This document shows positions 5,718 to 5,921 of a stretch of 5,921 bases of DNA, piece after piece. Numbering within the stretch: position 1 is the first letter of the stretch; each line of letters opens with the position of its first letter. Made by a program: the position numbers and the translations under genes. The stretch comes from Gammaproteobacteria bacterium (GTDB taxonomy: Bacteria > Pseudomonadota > Gammaproteobacteria > UBA6429 > Thiohalophilaceae): NCBI GenBank assembly GCA_024639445.1, contig JAHEIJ010000152.1, positions 1 to 5,921 of the forward strand. The letters are read 5' to 3'. The notes beneath the pieces are model-generated. The model was not told the DNA's origin. It made no database searches and saw nothing but the letters and a program-made list of their open reading frames with translations.

Positions 5718-5921
5718 ATGAAAAAATATCTTGGCATGGGTATCCTCGCGGCTGCAGTTAGCACTTCCGCTTATGGATTCGAGCCGTTTGTTATCAAGGA
5801 TATTCGTTTGGAGGGGTTGCAACGCATCTCGGCTGGTACGGTATTCAATTACCTGCCGGTCAAGATTGGTGATCAAATTAACAACGAATTGAGTTCACAG
5901 GCAATTCGTACGCTATATAAA
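5718..5921 (+). CDS. bamA: Outer membrane protein assembly factor BamA, N-terminal fragment (3' end outside window)
   Basis: BamA is the outer-membrane beta-barrel core of the BAM complex, which folds and inserts other outer-membrane proteins. Only the first 68 codons are in the window. Residues 1-20 form a Sec signal peptide: basic MKK, a hydrophobic stretch, then AYG as the likely signal-peptidase I site before F21. The mature start FVIKDIRLEGLQRIS (24-38) is the opening strand of the first POTRA domain and closely matches E. coli FVVKDIHFEGLQRV. VKIGDQIN (48-55) and the helix ending IRTLYK (63-68) continue that domain. The remaining POTRA domains and the barrel are beyond the window. The ATG has no good Shine-Dalgarno; the nearest is GAAG at 5702-5705, 12 nt away. 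An in-frame TTG at 5700 would spoil the signal peptide and is less likely. The position after rseP is conserved in gammaproteobacteria. Confidence 0.96.
   Translation, partial: MKKYLGMGILAAAVSTSAYGFEPFVIKDIRLEGLQRISAGTVFNYLPVKIGDQINNELSSQAIRTLYK

Overview
The window is a conserved, one-directional chromosomal cluster of essential housekeeping genes from a gammaproteobacterium. In order, all on the + strand, it holds: the 3' end of tsf (EF-Ts), pyrH (UMP kinase), frr (ribosome recycling factor), uppS (undecaprenyl diphosphate synthase), cdsA (CDP-diglyceride synthase), dxr (DXP reductoisomerase), rseP (site-2 intramembrane protease) and the 5' end of bamA (outer-membrane assembly protein). The proteins resemble recalled Escherichia coli homologues closely. 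The order uppS-cdsA-dxr matches the Pseudomonas-type arrangement, not the enteric one, where dxr precedes uppS. Base composition looks balanced. I place it in Gammaproteobacteria but cannot name a genus; a non-enteric lineage is likely.

Layout. Positions 1-167 are the end of tsf, followed 17 nt later by pyrH (185-901) and 11 nt after that by frr (913-1470). A 67-nt gap, the largest in the window, precedes uppS (GTG start, 1538-2323). uppS and cdsA (2316-3137) overlap by 8 nt. dxr starts at the cdsA stop: its longest reading frame begins at 3134, but 3140 is better supported. rseP (4332-5693) follows dxr after 4 nt and ends in three tandem TAA codons. bamA begins at 5718 and runs off the window. 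There is no clear terminator, no RNA gene, no repeat or mobile element, and no gene-free stretch above 70 nt.

How the genes fit together. The first block serves translation and nucleotide supply: EF-Ts recharges EF-Tu, PyrH makes UDP for RNA and for UDP-sugar envelope precursors, and Frr recycles ribosomes. The second block builds the envelope. Dxr commits carbon to the MEP isoprenoid pathway, UppS turns its products into the C55 lipid carrier for peptidoglycan and O-antigen, and CdsA activates phosphatidate for phospholipid synthesis. RseP takes part in sigma-E envelope-stress signalling, and BamA inserts outer-membrane proteins, whose misfolding triggers that response.

I found no previously undescribed system. 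The points worth a second look are small: the dxr start codon, a consensus -10 hexamer inside the end of rseP that could drive bamA, the triple stop, a weak sigma-E-like match inside dxr, and the gene order.
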